This document shows, one piece after another, positions 10,240 to 20,676 of a stretch of 64,000 nucleotides of DNA. Positions within the stretch are counted from its first letter, which is position 1; each line of letters begins with the position of its first letter. The position numbers and the translations under genes are program-made. Source of the stretch: Eremothecium cymbalariae DBVPG#7215 (lineage: Eukaryota > Ascomycota > Saccharomycetes > Saccharomycetales > Saccharomycetaceae); the NCBI RefSeq assembly GCF_000235365.1, contig NC_016454.1:558001-622000 (forward strand), in the 5' to 3' direction. Below the pieces are notes generated by a model. It saw only the letters and a program-made list of their open reading frames with translations. It did no database searches and was not told the DNA's origin.

Positions 10240-12429
10240 ATGAGTACCATAGGCCGACATCTGACGAGGGTACAGCTTTTATTGGTATTGTTATGTATAT
10301 CAATGCTTCTGGCAACAGGAGCTTTGACGGCGGTGTTGTTGTATCTTTATTGGGATTATGAGAGGACGGTCGGGAAACCGTCCCTATTAGTTCTTGCTGG
10401 AGTCAACTTTCTCTGTTCTATCTCATATTTATTGATCCTTTTCTTAAACCCAAAGAGCAATGTTGTTTTCCTATTAACATCACCGAATCTGCTTATGATT
10501 GGGGCGGCTATATGGTATAATACTGTGTTTATCCAGCGTGTTTTTGCTTTGTGGCATTACATACAAGAGAATGTGGACGTTATGGCTGCTAGATACCATC
10601 AACACCTGAACACTAATGTATTTGTGATTCATGGGGCACTTTTGCTTGGAACAGCGTTCATAACTGGTATCGCTACTGGTTTAACATTGTTTGCAGGTAC
10701 TTCAACTGCAGCTAATGGCGACATTGAAGATCAACAGTCATCTTTGGGTTTGAGGCACAATTTAAATGGAGGCTTTGTCCCCATGGATTGTGAACACGCA
10801 AATGTTGTTATGAAACCTTCTGCAATGACATTAACACCGGATATGGATATCATGCAACACTCAACTAAAAACTGGATGAATGAACATTTAACAGTCTATC
10901 CTGGCTCGGAAGTGGTTTCAACACCCTCTGTCATTAAACACCCTTTAACCACGTTAAAACCCCATCCAAGTGAGTTCAACAACCGCTCTATATCATCTTC
11001 GAGCAATAATTCGAAGTTCAGATCAGGGTCTCTCAATAACTCATCATCGAGGGGCATCATTGATAAATTGCAGCGCAAGATTTCGAAAAATCAGCCGCCC
11101 TCCCAAAAATGTAAACTACCCAGTCATACGAAAGAAGAGATCGATGCCTGCTATGTGACAAGACTATCTACAATATCTGATACTTCAAAAACAGCATTAA
11201 CTCTTCTACACCAGTCTTTTAGGATGGTAGAGGGCAAGAGTTTAAAATCTTTGTTCCACAACGGTAACATGCAAAACAAGGGGATCGACCAAGAAAGTTT
11301 CTATGATACATCGGTCGCTAGAACTGAAGATGCGGTTGAACCTTATGATAGCGTACTGATTCCACCATGTTTAAAATATGAAGATATTCCCTGCTGTGAC
11401 AACTTAGATGTTCTTTCAGAGCACAATCTTGAAAATATACTTTCCGTACCCGAAATTGCTTCATTACAGGAAAGCCGGCATCCAATGGCTAGAGTTATAA
11501 GTTTGCAAGATTGGAATGAAAACAAGGACCAAATATTAGAGGCTGATAGAAGAAATCATAGTAGGTCCATGCCGTTATTATATTCGCACGATAGCGTTTC
11601 AGAAGTGGGCGTTCCATCCTCCCAAGATCCAGAAGAGGTAGCTTCTGAGTTAGGATTGCCCAAGAGTTTCGCAGGCGCGGAATTGGATGGACAAAATGGT
11701 GCGTCTAAGTTAATTGTGACCACGTTGCAATCTCTTTCTCCAATGGAGGCTGAAGGTGATGTAGCAGTAAGCATATTGGAGACTGCTTTACACAATTATA
11801 AAGAGGGAGATGATCTAATTGCTCAGGGATTAGCGCTTCCAGATAGATCCAGTAGACCCAATACGTCGTGTCTCAGTCTGGTAGGAACTCATTCTCCTTC
11901 AAAGTCGATTTATTCGTTCTCCAGTTTACGTTCGCCAAGTCAAAAGTCTAATATAATCACCTCACAATCAATACACTCAAGAAACAACTCTCAATATTCT
12001 GGTCTATTCACTCCTTTAAATCCGCTCGTCATTTCATCTACACAATCATCTCCAACCAAAAACTACAGATTAAGAAAACGGTTAAGTCATAAATTCTCGA
12101 GATCAGTGTTTAATTTTAAATGGGATTCTAAAGAAGTAACTGACGAAGTCTTGATGAATCAGCAAGGCAATGTAATTGATCTAAGCTACGTCCATCACCT
12201 ACAAAACAAACATTCTGCTTCGCGGTCAATGCATACATTAGTGAGTTCTCATATAAGGAGCAGCAGCAGCCCCCAGGCAATCGAATTAAATTTTGAAAAC
12301 CAACAACCTGCTGAATTAAATACACGTACAAAAGCTACATCACCAATCAGGGCAGCAAAGGTACTAGTCAGTGGTAATAGGCGGTTCACCAATGAAGATG
12401 GACATTCATATGCTACTCGATATTCCTAG
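10240..12429 (+). CDS. IRC8: Bud-tip membrane protein Irc8 homologue
   Basis: Assigned mainly by position: it lies directly upstream of MTR4 on the same strand, as YJL051W does, and the architecture agrees. The start is the ATG at 10240 (upstream in-frame codons lack an ATG), giving 729 residues against about 820 in S. cerevisiae. Four hydrophobic segments occur at about 12-38, 47-69, 76-106 and 127-152. A long hydrophilic tail of about 570 residues follows, rich in Ser, Asn and Gln, with basic patches such as RLRKRLSHKFSR. Irc8 is reported at the bud tip and its biochemical role is unknown, so none can be given. Membrane topology is visible; orthology is inferred from synteny. Confidence 0.75.
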   Translation: MSTIGRHLTRVQLLLVLLCISMLLATGALTAVLLYLYWDYERTVGKPSLLVLAGVNFLCSISYLLILFLNPKSNVVFLLTSPNLLMIGAAIWYNTVFIQRVFALWHYIQENVDVMAARYHQHLNTNVFVIHGALLLGTAFITGIATGLTLFAGTSTAANGDIEDQQSSLGLRHNLNGGFVPMDCEHANVVMKPSAMTLTPDMDIMQHSTKNWMNEHLTVYPGSEVVSTPSVIKHPLTTLKPHPSEFNNRSISSSSNNSKFRSGSLNNSSSRGIIDKLQRKISKNQPPSQKCKLPSHTKEEIDACYVTRLSTISDTSKTALTLLHQSFRMVEGKSLKSLFHNGNMQNKGIDQESFYDTSVARTEDAVEPYDSVLIPPCLKYEDIPCCDNLDVLSEHNLENILSVPEIASLQESRHPMARVISLQDWNENKDQILEADRRNHSRSMPLLYSHDSVSEVGVPSSQDPEEVASELGLPKSFAGAELDGQNGASKLIVTTLQSLSPMEAEGDVAVSILETALHNYKEGDDLIAQGLALPDRSSRPNTSCLSLVGTHSPSKSIYSFSSLRSPSQKSNIITSQSIHSRNNSQYSGLFTPLNPLVISSTQSSPTKNYRLRKRLSHKFSRSVFNFKWDSKEVTDEVLMNQQGNVIDLSYVHHLQNKHSASRSMHTLVSSHIRSSSSPQAIELNFENQQPAELNTRTKATSPIRAAKVLVSGNRRFTNEDGHSYATRYS

Positions 12430-12967
12430 AACTTTCCTACTTTTGTTTGATCATAATTATTTGCATATTTAAAAAAAACACAGATGCTGGCACTCCCCCA
12501 GATATTGATATTTGAACTTAAACTTACTAGTTGAAACCCAGCAGTAAATCCCATATGCGTCTTACATTTAGCATTTTTCACAGATAAATTTTACTGACAA
12601 TTAAGTGATTCATACCATTAACAGCAATAGATATTAAAAAGTTAGTGCAAACAGAAATAAAAATATTCATACAAGCACCAATCAAACTATCATAGGCATT
12701 AAATATTCGTAATATGGTTTACTAAATATAACGTGGACGTTCTTCGCTATTGCTTAAGGCTTCGATCTACGTGCCTCCCGTAATTAGAATAGCACTAGCG
12801 TTATATAGCTGACATTGTTTAATATCGCTATGAACGAAGTGCAAAATTTTCCGTTCTCAAATATATCTAAAAACATTTACTGAGATGCGATGCCTAGTGG
12901 AATAATACGTTCGAGTGTCTTGAATGTATTGCAATAAGAGATTTTTCTTTGCTAATTTCTGTTGATA
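12430..12967. other. Intergenic region IRC8-MTR4
   Basis: There are 0.54 kb of AT-rich sequence with no frame of note. It serves as IRC8 terminator and MTR4 promoter. No RNA gene is recognised. Confidence 0.5.
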
Positions 12968-15900
12968 ATGGATGAAGATTTATTTGGAGTGTTTGTAGAG
13001 GCTCCAGCAGAAATTCCAGATGCGTTAGTGGAAGATATAGGTGCCGAAGAGCAAGAGTTATCGGATGCAAAGACTAATAAACGTAGTCTATCGGAGGATG
13101 GCACAGGTAATAATGAACCTAGTACTGATAGCGGGATGGAATCAATGCATAAAAAGGTGAAGAAGGACAAGAAATTGATTTACGATAAAAAAAAGTCAGA
13201 TGTCGTGCCTGTTCTAGCAGATTCTTTTGAGAAGGAAGCTTCTAGAGAAGTTGAAGCTTCTTTAGGGTTGGGTAATGCCAATACTATGTTAGTTGATGAG
13301 AATGGTAAAATGAAATTGAGGCATCAGGTTAGGCATCAAGTTGCTCTTCCACCAAAATATGACTATAGGCCAATTGGGGAGCACAAAAGAGTGAATGAGG
13401 CGCGTACTTATCCATTTAACTTGGATCCTTTTCAAGATACTGCTATTTCCTGTATTGATAGAGGGGAATCTGTTTTAGTTTCTGCACACACTTCTGCAGG
13501 TAAGACAGTTGTCGCAGAATATGCGATTGCGAAATCTCTGAGAGAGAAACAAAGAGTAATTTATACATCTCCAATCAAGGCTTTATCAAACCAGAAATAT
13601 AGAGAACTATTGGCTGAATTTGGTGATGTTGGGTTAATGACTGGTGATATAACAATTAATCCTGATGCAGGATGTTTAGTTATGACCACTGAAATTCTAA
13701 GAAGTATGTTATATAGAGGAAGTGAAGTTATGAGAGAAGTTGCCTGGGTTGTTTTTGATGAAGTCCATTACATGAGAGATAAAGAAAGAGGTGTTGTCTG
13801 GGAAGAGACTATTATTTTACTCCCAGATAAGGTTCGGTATGTGTTTCTGTCTGCTACCATTCCAAATGCAATGGAATTTGCTGAGTGGATATGTAAAATT
13901 CATTCGCAACCATGTCATATTGTTTATACTGATTTCCGTCCTACTCCCTTACAGCATTATTTATTTCCAGCCCATGGGGATGGTATTCATCTAGTGGTTG
14001 ATGAAAAGGGTGCCTTTAGGGAGGAAAATTTTCAAAAAGCTATGGCATCTATAAGTAGCCAAACTGGTGATGATCCAAATTCTGTGAACTCAAAGGGAGG
14101 TAAAGGTCAGACATTTAAAGGTGGAGCTGCTAAGGGAGATTCAAAGGGGGACATTTACAAGATTGTTAAAATGATTTGGAAAAAGAAGTATAATCCAGTA
14201 ATCGTTTTTTCGTTCAGTAAACGTGATTGTGAGGAGTTAGCCTTAAAAATGTCGAAGCTAGACTTTAATTCTGACGACGAAAAGGATTCTTTAGCTAAAA
14301 TCTTTAAAAACGCGATTGACTTATTACCAGAAACTGACCGCGAGCTGCCTCAGATTAAGCACTTATTACCGTTACTAAAGAGAGGTATTGGTATCCATCA
14401 TTCAGGTTTGCTTCCTATATTAAAGGAAGTTATTGAAATCCTATTTCAAGAAGGTTTCTTGAAAGTTTTATTTGCAACTGAAACCTTTTCTATTGGATTG
14501 AATATGCCTGCCAAAACAGTAGTATTTACCAGTGTCAGGAAGTGGGATGGGAAGCAGTTTAGATGGGTGTCAGGTGGTGAGTATATCCAGATGTCTGGTC
14601 GTGCCGGTCGTCGTGGGTTGGATGATCGTGGTGTTGTCATTATGATGTTAGATGAGAAGATGGAGCCACAAGTAGCTAAAGGGATGGTCAAAGGTCAAGC
14701 TGATCGATTAGATTCAGCATTCCACTTAGGTTACAATATGATTTTGAATTTGATGAGAGTTGAGGGTATATCTCCAGAATTTATGTTGGAACATTCCTTT
14801 TACCAATTTCAAAATATTACATCCGTACCAGTCATGGAAAGAAAGCTTATTGAATTGACTTCTCGCCTGGAAGTAATTGAAATTGATGACGAAAAGAATG
14901 TTAAAGACTATTATGATGTCAGACAAACATTGGATGAATATAATGAAGACGTCAGGAAAATCATAGCCCATCCATCCAATATTCTAAGCTTTCTGCAACC
15001 GGGTAGATTAATCAGAGTTAAAGTTAATGAAAAGGGAGATTATGGTTGGGCTGCGGTGGTAAATTTTGCTAAAAGAGTAAATAAAAGGGATCCATCTGTT
15101 GTATACGCTGATCATCAATCCTACATCGTTAATGTTATTGTGAACACCATGTTTGCTGATGCTCCAATAAATCTTCTCAAACCCTTTAATCCAGTCTTAC
15201 CAGAAGGTATTCGACCAGCAGTGGAGGGGGAAAAATCAATCTCTACAATGCTTCCAATAGTCTTGGATTCTATTCAGACTTTAGGAAACCTGAGAATATT
15301 TATGCCAAGCGATATAAAAGCTGACAGTCAAAAAGAAGTTGTAGGTAAAACCCTTAAAGAAGTACAACGTAGGTTTCCAAAGGGTATACCATTAATTGAC
15401 CCAATAAAACACATGAAGATTGAAGATGAGGATTTCTTAAAGTTGCTGAATAAAATAGAAATCTTAGAGACGAACATGAATTCTAACCCTATAGCGAATT
15501 CGGCCAAGTTGCGGCAATTATACGAGAAATATTGTGAAAAAGTTGCCATTGAAGGTGACATAAAACAGCTGAAGTTCAAGATTAACGAGGCGCAAGCGGT
15601 TATCCAATTAGATGATTTACGTCGCCGTAAAAGAGTTCTTCGTCGTTTGGGCTTCTGTACATCCTCAGACATCATTGAACTAAAAGGTAGAGTAGCCTGT
15701 GAGATTTCATCTGGTGATGAATTATTATTGACGGAATTGATTCTGAATGGTAACTTCAATGAATTAAAACCTGAGCAAGCAGCAGCATTGCTATCCTGTT
15801 TTGCTTTCCAAGAACGTTGTAAGGAGGCCCCTAGATTAAAACCTGAATTGGCTGAGCCGCTGAAAGCCATGCGTGAAGTGGCCTCCAAGATTGCAAAAAT

Positions 15901-16195
15901 CGTTAAAGATTCTAAAATTGAAATTGTTGAAAAGGATTACGTGGAAAGTTTCCGCCACGAGTTGATGGAAGTTGTATATGAGTGGTGCAAAGGTGCCACA
16001 TTTACTCAGATATGCAAAATGACAGATGTCTATGAAGGCTCCTTGATTAGAATGTTCAAAAGGCTAGAAGAGTTAATTAAGGAATTGATTGACGTCTCGA
16101 ACACCATCGGTAACTCTGCGTTGAAGGAAAAGATGGAAGCAGCCTTAAGCATGATACACAGGGATATTGTTTCCGCCGGTTCTTTATATTTGTAA
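12968..16195 (+). CDS. MTR4: Exosome RNA helicase Mtr4
   Basis: This is the Ski2-like 3'-5' RNA helicase of the TRAMP complex, which feeds structured nuclear RNA to the exosome. The ATG at 12968 gives 1075 residues, against 1073 in S. cerevisiae. Visible motifs are Walker A AHTSAGKT (about 173-180), the DEVH box (about 264-267), [17 protein letters not shown] and [15 protein letters not shown] (motif VI). An arch/KOW insertion with [17 protein letters not shown] comes next, and the DSHCT C-terminal domain ends in [13 protein letters not shown]. The acidic and basic N-terminus (1-120) is poorly conserved, as usual. No key residue is missing. The gene is followed tail-to-tail by HSM3, a chromosome II gene in S. 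cerevisiae. Confidence 0.97.
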   Translation: MDEDLFGVFVEAPAEIPDALVEDIGAEEQELSDAKTNKRSLSEDGTGNNEPSTDSGMESMHKKVKKDKKLIYDKKKSDVVPVLADSFEKEASREVEASLGLGNANTMLVDENGKMKLRHQVRHQVALPPKYDYRPIGEHKRVNEARTYPFNLDPFQDTAISCIDRGESVLVSAHTSAGKTVVAEYAIAKSLREKQRVIYTSPIKALSNQKYRELLAEFGDVGLMTGDITINPDAGCLVMTTEILRSMLYRGSEVMREVAWVVFDEVHYMRDKERGVVWEETIILLPDKVRYVFLSATIPNAMEFAEWICKIHSQPCHIVYTDFRPTPLQHYLFPAHGDGIHLVVDEKGAFREENFQKAMASISSQTGDDPNSVNSKGGKGQTFKGGAAKGDSKGDIYKIVKMIWKKKYNPVIVFSFSKRDCEELALKMSKLDFNSDDEKDSLAKIFKNAIDLLPETDRELPQIKHLLPLLKRGIGIHHSGLLPILKEVIEILFQEGFLKVLFATETFSIGLNMPAKTVVFTSVRKWDGKQFRWVSGGEYIQMSGRAGRRGLDDRGVVIMMLDEKMEPQVAKGMVKGQADRLDSAFHLGYNMILNLMRVEGISPEFMLEHSFYQFQNITSVPVMERKLIELTSRLEVIEIDDEKNVKDYYDVRQTLDEYNEDVRKIIAHPSNILSFLQPGRLIRVKVNEKGDYGWAAVVNFAKRVNKRDPSVVYADHQSYIVNVIVNTMFADAPINLLKPFNPVLPEGIRPAVEGEKSISTMLPIVLDSIQTLGNLRIFMPSDIKADSQKEVVGKTLKEVQRRFPKGIPLIDPIKHMKIEDEDFLKLLNKIEILETNMNSNPIANSAKLRQLYEKYCEKVAIEGDIKQLKFKINEAQAVIQLDDLRRRKRVLRRLGFCTSSDIIELKGRVACEISSGDELLLTELILNGNFNELKPEQAAALLSCFAFQERCKEAPRLKPELAEPLKAMREVASKIAKIVKDSKIEIVEKDYVESFRHELMEVVYEWCKGATFTQICKMTDVYEGSLIRMFKRLEELIKELIDVSNTIGNSALKEKMEAALSMIHRDIVSAGSLYL

Positions 16196-16272
16196 CTGTC
16201 ATTTGTGTAATTACTACTGTATAATAAGTTTAGTCAATTTTAAAGAATTTAACTAAGAACTAAAAATAAAAA

Positions 16273-17709
16273 TTACAAATATGCATCTGCAATCTCAGTC
16301 CTCAAACTTGAACTCCTCTTGCCATAACAAATTTTGGAGTATTCATCCAAGATAGGTTCATACCAAACATTTAAAATTGCAGCATTTTTATTCAATAAGT
16401 TTTCAAATACCCTCTTCCGCAATTCCACAGTTTCAGGGTCCCTTACAGGGCCGTTTTCATTGGTTATTAGGTTAGTGATCACTTTTGGCAATTCTTGAAT
16501 TAAATATTCAGCCGAATAAGGGTATTCGCTTAGCCTTTTAAGTAAAATCATTTGTTCAGTATAGGGCATGGCAAGGATTGAGTCAGATGTTATTGCTGGT
16601 TTTATAACCTCGAAAGTCTCTTTGCAGGATATGATATTTTTTACCACCTGCAACATTGAAGGTTTGATAAAGATGTGTGATTGTAGCAACTCTACATGAT
16701 ACTTTAAAAAGTAGCTTGGATTGAGAGTTGCAAGAAAGTGGCTAATATCGTCGTTCTCCATAGATATGTGGAGGTACTGAATATCTAATTCACGAAGAAT
16801 ATCAATTCCTTCCAAGTAAGAAATCGCCCTGAATAGTTGGAACAGATATGCCATTGCAAAGCTGTGTACATCAACATATCTGTTCTTGTTTAAATATATG
16901 TAGCCAAAAACTGGAAGAACAGGTAATATTGAATTCAAGGCCCAAGCTTTTGCCGTATGGTCCTTTGAATCCTGAGTTGACACACGAAGCAAAGATTGGT
17001 AATACTTTGTGACATTAATAAATAGAAAAATGTCTTTCCTCAGTGACTTTTTGATCTCCTCTCGATTGAGGATGAATAAATCCTCCAGGAATTCAGAACG
17101 TTCTATATGTTGAATCAAAATGTTGAATAATTCCAAAAGACGGGAAAACATTATAACATCTGACGTCTCCCGCATACTTTTAATAAGAGGATAATTGTTC
17201 TCCAAAATACGTCTTCTTATTAGTTGATTCACACATAAGCTTTGGAAAACAACTTCAATCCCACTTATAACCACCGTATCCTCCTTGAAGTACAATTTTA
17301 AAAGCACATCCACTATATTCGTTGTAGAGAAGAGGTCCTTCGGGTACGAAACAGTAAGTATTTTGCATGCACACTGAATTAAAGGAGTGATATTGCTCTG
17401 TAGTGCTCGCATGATGTCATCGACTGAAAATACCTGAAGGACGTCTTCAAAATTAGACAACCTGAGAAGAGTATCTAGTAAAGCTATTAAAGAAGTATAG
17501 TCCAACCCTGTCTTTTCTGAAGAACTTAGTACATATTTTATAGCTGACATTAATTGTTTTGGGTCAATTTCCAAATTTGCGATAATAGCCAAATTTAACT
17601 GTACTGTATCTATGAGGCTGTTTAACTTCACGATAGATGTATTATTGGGACTCATCAACTCCTCAGTTAATGAATCCATAAGCTTTTTGACCTTCAATTG
17701 TGTATTCAT
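16273..17709 (-). CDS. HSM3: Proteasome base assembly chaperone Hsm3
   Basis: Hsm3 (animal S5b/PSMD5) is a curved HEAT-repeat protein that binds Rpt1 during assembly of the 19S base and was first found through mismatch-repair phenotypes. The protein is helical and Leu-rich throughout, without catalytic motifs. The first ATG, at 17709, gives 478 residues, against 480 in S. cerevisiae; the frame is open upstream only through a TTG. The identification rests on length, the helical-repeat look and position: in S. cerevisiae HSM3 lies beside UBX7-CHK1-RIF1, and the same genes follow here with only CHM7 between. It shares a 114-bp divergent promoter with CHM7. Confidence 0.75.
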   Translation of the reverse strand: MNTQLKVKKLMDSLTEELMSPNNTSIVKLNSLIDTVQLNLAIIANLEIDPKQLMSAIKYVLSSSEKTGLDYTSLIALLDTLLRLSNFEDVLQVFSVDDIMRALQSNITPLIQCACKILTVSYPKDLFSTTNIVDVLLKLYFKEDTVVISGIEVVFQSLCVNQLIRRRILENNYPLIKSMRETSDVIMFSRLLELFNILIQHIERSEFLEDLFILNREEIKKSLRKDIFLFINVTKYYQSLLRVSTQDSKDHTAKAWALNSILPVLPVFGYIYLNKNRYVDVHSFAMAYLFQLFRAISYLEGIDILRELDIQYLHISMENDDISHFLATLNPSYFLKYHVELLQSHIFIKPSMLQVVKNIISCKETFEVIKPAITSDSILAMPYTEQMILLKRLSEYPYSAEYLIQELPKVITNLITNENGPVRDPETVELRKRVFENLLNKNAAILNVWYEPILDEYSKICYGKRSSSLRTEIADAYL

Positions 17710-17823
17710 AGCTGCGTATTGACGATGCTGATCATTGTGTGATGCGATAGGTTGAAGTTCAAGACATTTTTCTTTGCTGCTTGCCAGCTCTTGTAATCCA
17801 AGCAAGAACTGTTAAAGCACCAA

Positions 17824-19122
17824 ATGTTGCCCGAATCAAGGATAGTGTCCCTATATTCAGATTTTAGGAAGCTGAAAGAATTGAATCCAGAGGGATACCA
17901 TGCTAATATACAAGTGTGGAAGCATCACTTGATTGAAGATGTTTGGAAAGATCAATTGGTTATTCAGGGCGGTGACGATCTGCTCCTAAAACTAAACAGG
18001 AGTAACTCCGGGTTCCCAAAAAGTATCGACATAGTAATTGATCTACTTGTTGATGAGGGAGTATTGATACCGATGGACGTGTTTACCAAGGGTAGAGATA
18101 GTGGGTTGTCTTCGTGGTTTAGGTGGTCGGTGAATATGTTAGTGGATCTTTCTTGGAAAAGTCGCATCAGCAATAATGGAAAGTATTTATGTAATATGGC
18201 ATACGTTAATTTACCTGTGATGGTTTCCAGGTACGAGGCTACTGCCAAGGTTTTACAAGAAAAGGTTTTATCTAGGGCTACACGGGTTACAGACCTGATA
18301 TTTAAGAAGAGTGATTTCTATGTGTTGATCGAAGAGTGTCTTCGTGGCAAGTCCGAATTTGAGCTGATACTGATTTTTCTGCAGCATTACAAGAGTACCA
18401 TTCTGGTAGATGGTCCTGTCATCAAGGTAATTGATCCCCATGTGTTCTCTCTAGTGCAGTCGTTTGGCCCAGATAGAATTACGGAAAACGATCGGGCTAT
18501 TGCTGATATTAAGGGTGCTATTCAAACTGTAGAAACACAAGTCCAAAAACTCCATATCCATATTCATGAAATATCTAGGCATTTGCGTGATTCTATAAAC
18601 GCAAGCGTATCCAAAGAACTTCAGAGAAGGTATTTAAAGCTTAGGAAGTTGACAGAATCAAATCTATCTCGTGCTCTCACACAGTTATTTAACTTGATGG
18701 AGATAAAGGACCATATAGATAAAAGCGTCGACAATTTGGCCTTGGTTGGAGTTTTGTCTGGTGCTTCAAAAACTCTGAAGAACATCAATAAGCAATTGGG
18801 CTCGATTGAAGACTTGGAAAAACTGTTGAGTGATGTTACAGAGCAAAATGAAGTGGTTGATGAAGTAAATTTCTTGCTCTCCACATCTGTGCAAAGCAAC
18901 GATGTTGATTTGGACCAAGAACTTCAACAAATGGAAAATGAAATGAAACAGGAACATTACTATGAAAAGAAGTTACTGAGTAGGTTATCGAACCTCAATG
19001 TGAGGGACGACGAAATAATTATTCCAAGCAACGAAGCCCAAGGAGAAGGAACTCAGGAAAAGAAAACAGCCAAATATGATACCGACATAAATTATACACT
19101 AAATAACCCTGAACAAGCTTAG
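17824..19122 (+). CDS. CHM7: ESCRT-related nuclear envelope protein Chm7
   Basis: Chm7 is an ESCRT-II/III hybrid recruited by the inner nuclear membrane protein Heh1 to surveil and reseal the nuclear envelope and defective pore complexes. The protein has 432 residues, against about 450 in S. cerevisiae. The first half carries winged-helix-like sequence (VLIPMDVFTKGRDSGLSSWF near 79-98). The second half (about 225-400) is charged, coiled and Snf7-like, with the ESCRT-III pattern of long helices and an acidic tail (DLDQELQQMENEMKQEH). It follows MTR4 by one gene, matching YJL049W next to YJL050W. It ends 47 bp from the convergent UBX gene. Confidence 0.88.
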   Translation: MLPESRIVSLYSDFRKLKELNPEGYHANIQVWKHHLIEDVWKDQLVIQGGDDLLLKLNRSNSGFPKSIDIVIDLLVDEGVLIPMDVFTKGRDSGLSSWFRWSVNMLVDLSWKSRISNNGKYLCNMAYVNLPVMVSRYEATAKVLQEKVLSRATRVTDLIFKKSDFYVLIEECLRGKSEFELILIFLQHYKSTILVDGPVIKVIDPHVFSLVQSFGPDRITENDRAIADIKGAIQTVETQVQKLHIHIHEISRHLRDSINASVSKELQRRYLKLRKLTESNLSRALTQLFNLMEIKDHIDKSVDNLALVGVLSGASKTLKNINKQLGSIEDLEKLLSDVTEQNEVVDEVNFLLSTSVQSNDVDLDQELQQMENEMKQEHYYEKKLLSRLSNLNVRDDEIIIPSNEAQGEGTQEKKTAKYDTDINYTLNNPEQA

Positions 19123-19169
19123 GTTGCCTCTTTTTATATATAGCGCATGCATCTAAAATAAACATTCAT

Positions 19170-20444
19170 TTAACTATCTTTGAAGTTAACAGTATTTCTG
19201 GTGTAGGATGATGGTTCGCGATCTTTATCATCATTTGCGGTATTTTCAAAATGATATACATTTGGAGAGCTACCTCTAGGCGGGAAACCCATCTCTGAAC
19301 TATCTGAATCAACATGGCCCAACAATGGTGACTGTGCTGGTGATACATACATTGAAGAGGTTGGAGATGATGCGTCCGTTTGAGAAATCGGACGTGACGC
19401 AAGTGCTTCTGATGTCGGGTTCTGACTTCTGTACCACCAATATGTAACGTTTTGTAAAGCGGATAATAGAACCCCAGGCCCTTGTGCGTCCCTAATAGAC
19501 CGGGTGACAACCTCGTTTTGTACAGGCTTCAATATTAACGCAGACCTGGGGGTTAATTCCAAATATTCTAAGGTCTTAGATTCTTGGGAATCAGTAAAGG
19601 TCTCCCTAAAAATATTTCTGTAAAACTGGTACGGATGGTCTCCGTCCGTCCTATTGGCATCCACCCAGAGACGTACATTGTTTAAGGTGTCTGTTGGATT
19701 AAACTCATGCTTTAAAGACACACCATTCGTCAACTTTATTAACAAGGTACAAATAGCCATATGTCTTTTCGAGCTTTCTTTCGCGGAATGATCAACTATC
19801 TTGTTGTCTGAAGATGATCCTCGGAGACTTCTTTCTTTCCGTAGAATCTCGCGTTCCCTGGCATCGGCTTCAACTAGCTTGGAAATCCGCTTCCGCTCCT
19901 CATCAGCTAACTTCTGATGCCGTCTTACCCTAGCTTGATATTCTCTCGAGCTAGATTCATTATTAGTTTCAGCAGGTCCCGCCCCCAGATGTGAAGTTGC
20001 TGACAACGATTGCAAGGATGGCGAAGCAAAAGGCTCAGAAATATTCGGCCTTTCTGAATATAGCGGCGTACTTGCATCAATAAACATTACTAACCTATTC
20101 ACAAACTTTCCCATAGCATCCTCACCATATAAAGAGTCGATTAACTGGCCCTCTTTAATACAACAGATGCTAGGAACCTTGACATTAGGGAACAACTCTT
20201 GGAAATACCTAAACTGCTCCGTACCTGTAACAACCTTCAACCAAACACACTTATCCCGCGAAACCTTGTGGAATATTGGACTAAACCATTTTATTAACCA
20301 GTCATTATTGCCCGATGAGTTGTAAATAACTAAAGCCTTTTTCTCTTGTACATATTCTTGCATTGCTTGTTGCACCGACGATATGAACCACGATTCCAAT
20401 AGCTGAGAAAACGATGAATGACTAGGGGATTTAGTAGCAGCCAT
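19170..20444 (-). CDS. UBX-domain Cdc48 cofactor (Ubx6/Ubx7 type)
   Basis: This is an adaptor that brings substrates to the AAA ATPase Cdc48/p97. The ATG at 20444 gives 424 residues (S. cerevisiae Ubx6 has 396, Ubx7 436); codons upstream are open but only through a TTG. The order is a thioredoxin-like UAS part (about 20-125, with FPNVKVPSICCI), a charged coiled coil of Arg, Glu and Lys (about 175-215), a UBX domain (about 230-320, starting ICTLLIKLTNGVSLKHEF) and a C-terminal segment with WWYR. It occupies the single pre-duplication locus: the CHM7 neighbour matches UBX6 and the CHK1-RIF1 neighbours match UBX7. It is divergent from CHK1 over 232 bp. Confidence 0.88.
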   Translation of the reverse strand: MAATKSPSHSSFSQLLESWFISSVQQAMQEYVQEKKALVIYNSSGNNDWLIKWFSPIFHKVSRDKCVWLKVVTGTEQFRYFQELFPNVKVPSICCIKEGQLIDSLYGEDAMGKFVNRLVMFIDASTPLYSERPNISEPFASPSLQSLSATSHLGAGPAETNNESSSREYQARVRRHQKLADEERKRISKLVEADAREREILRKERSLRGSSSDNKIVDHSAKESSKRHMAICTLLIKLTNGVSLKHEFNPTDTLNNVRLWVDANRTDGDHPYQFYRNIFRETFTDSQESKTLEYLELTPRSALILKPVQNEVVTRSIRDAQGPGVLLSALQNVTYWWYRSQNPTSEALASRPISQTDASSPTSSMYVSPAQSPLLGHVDSDSSEMGFPPRGSSPNVYHFENTANDDKDREPSSYTRNTVNFKDS

Positions 20445-20676
20445 GGCTCTATATTCAAGACTATTTAATACTCCTGCCAATCTAAAAGAATCAAACCCCC
20501 ACTGTAAAGCTTGTCTAATCAACTGTTCTGCTCTGCTACTGTATCGCCCCTAGGTTTTCTCCCGGTTTTCATATTTTTTGAAAGTTCGTTCTTCGCTGTA
20601 TTCGAACTATAATGAAGATAGTTAAGTAATGCTGCATAAAGAGTAGCTGGACAAGCTAAATAGCTTGAGATAGATT

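Noticed and set aside
15328..15888. 186-residue minus-strand frame inside MTR4
   Set aside because: It is fully contained in the conserved MTR4 coding sequence and has no protein-like features of its own.
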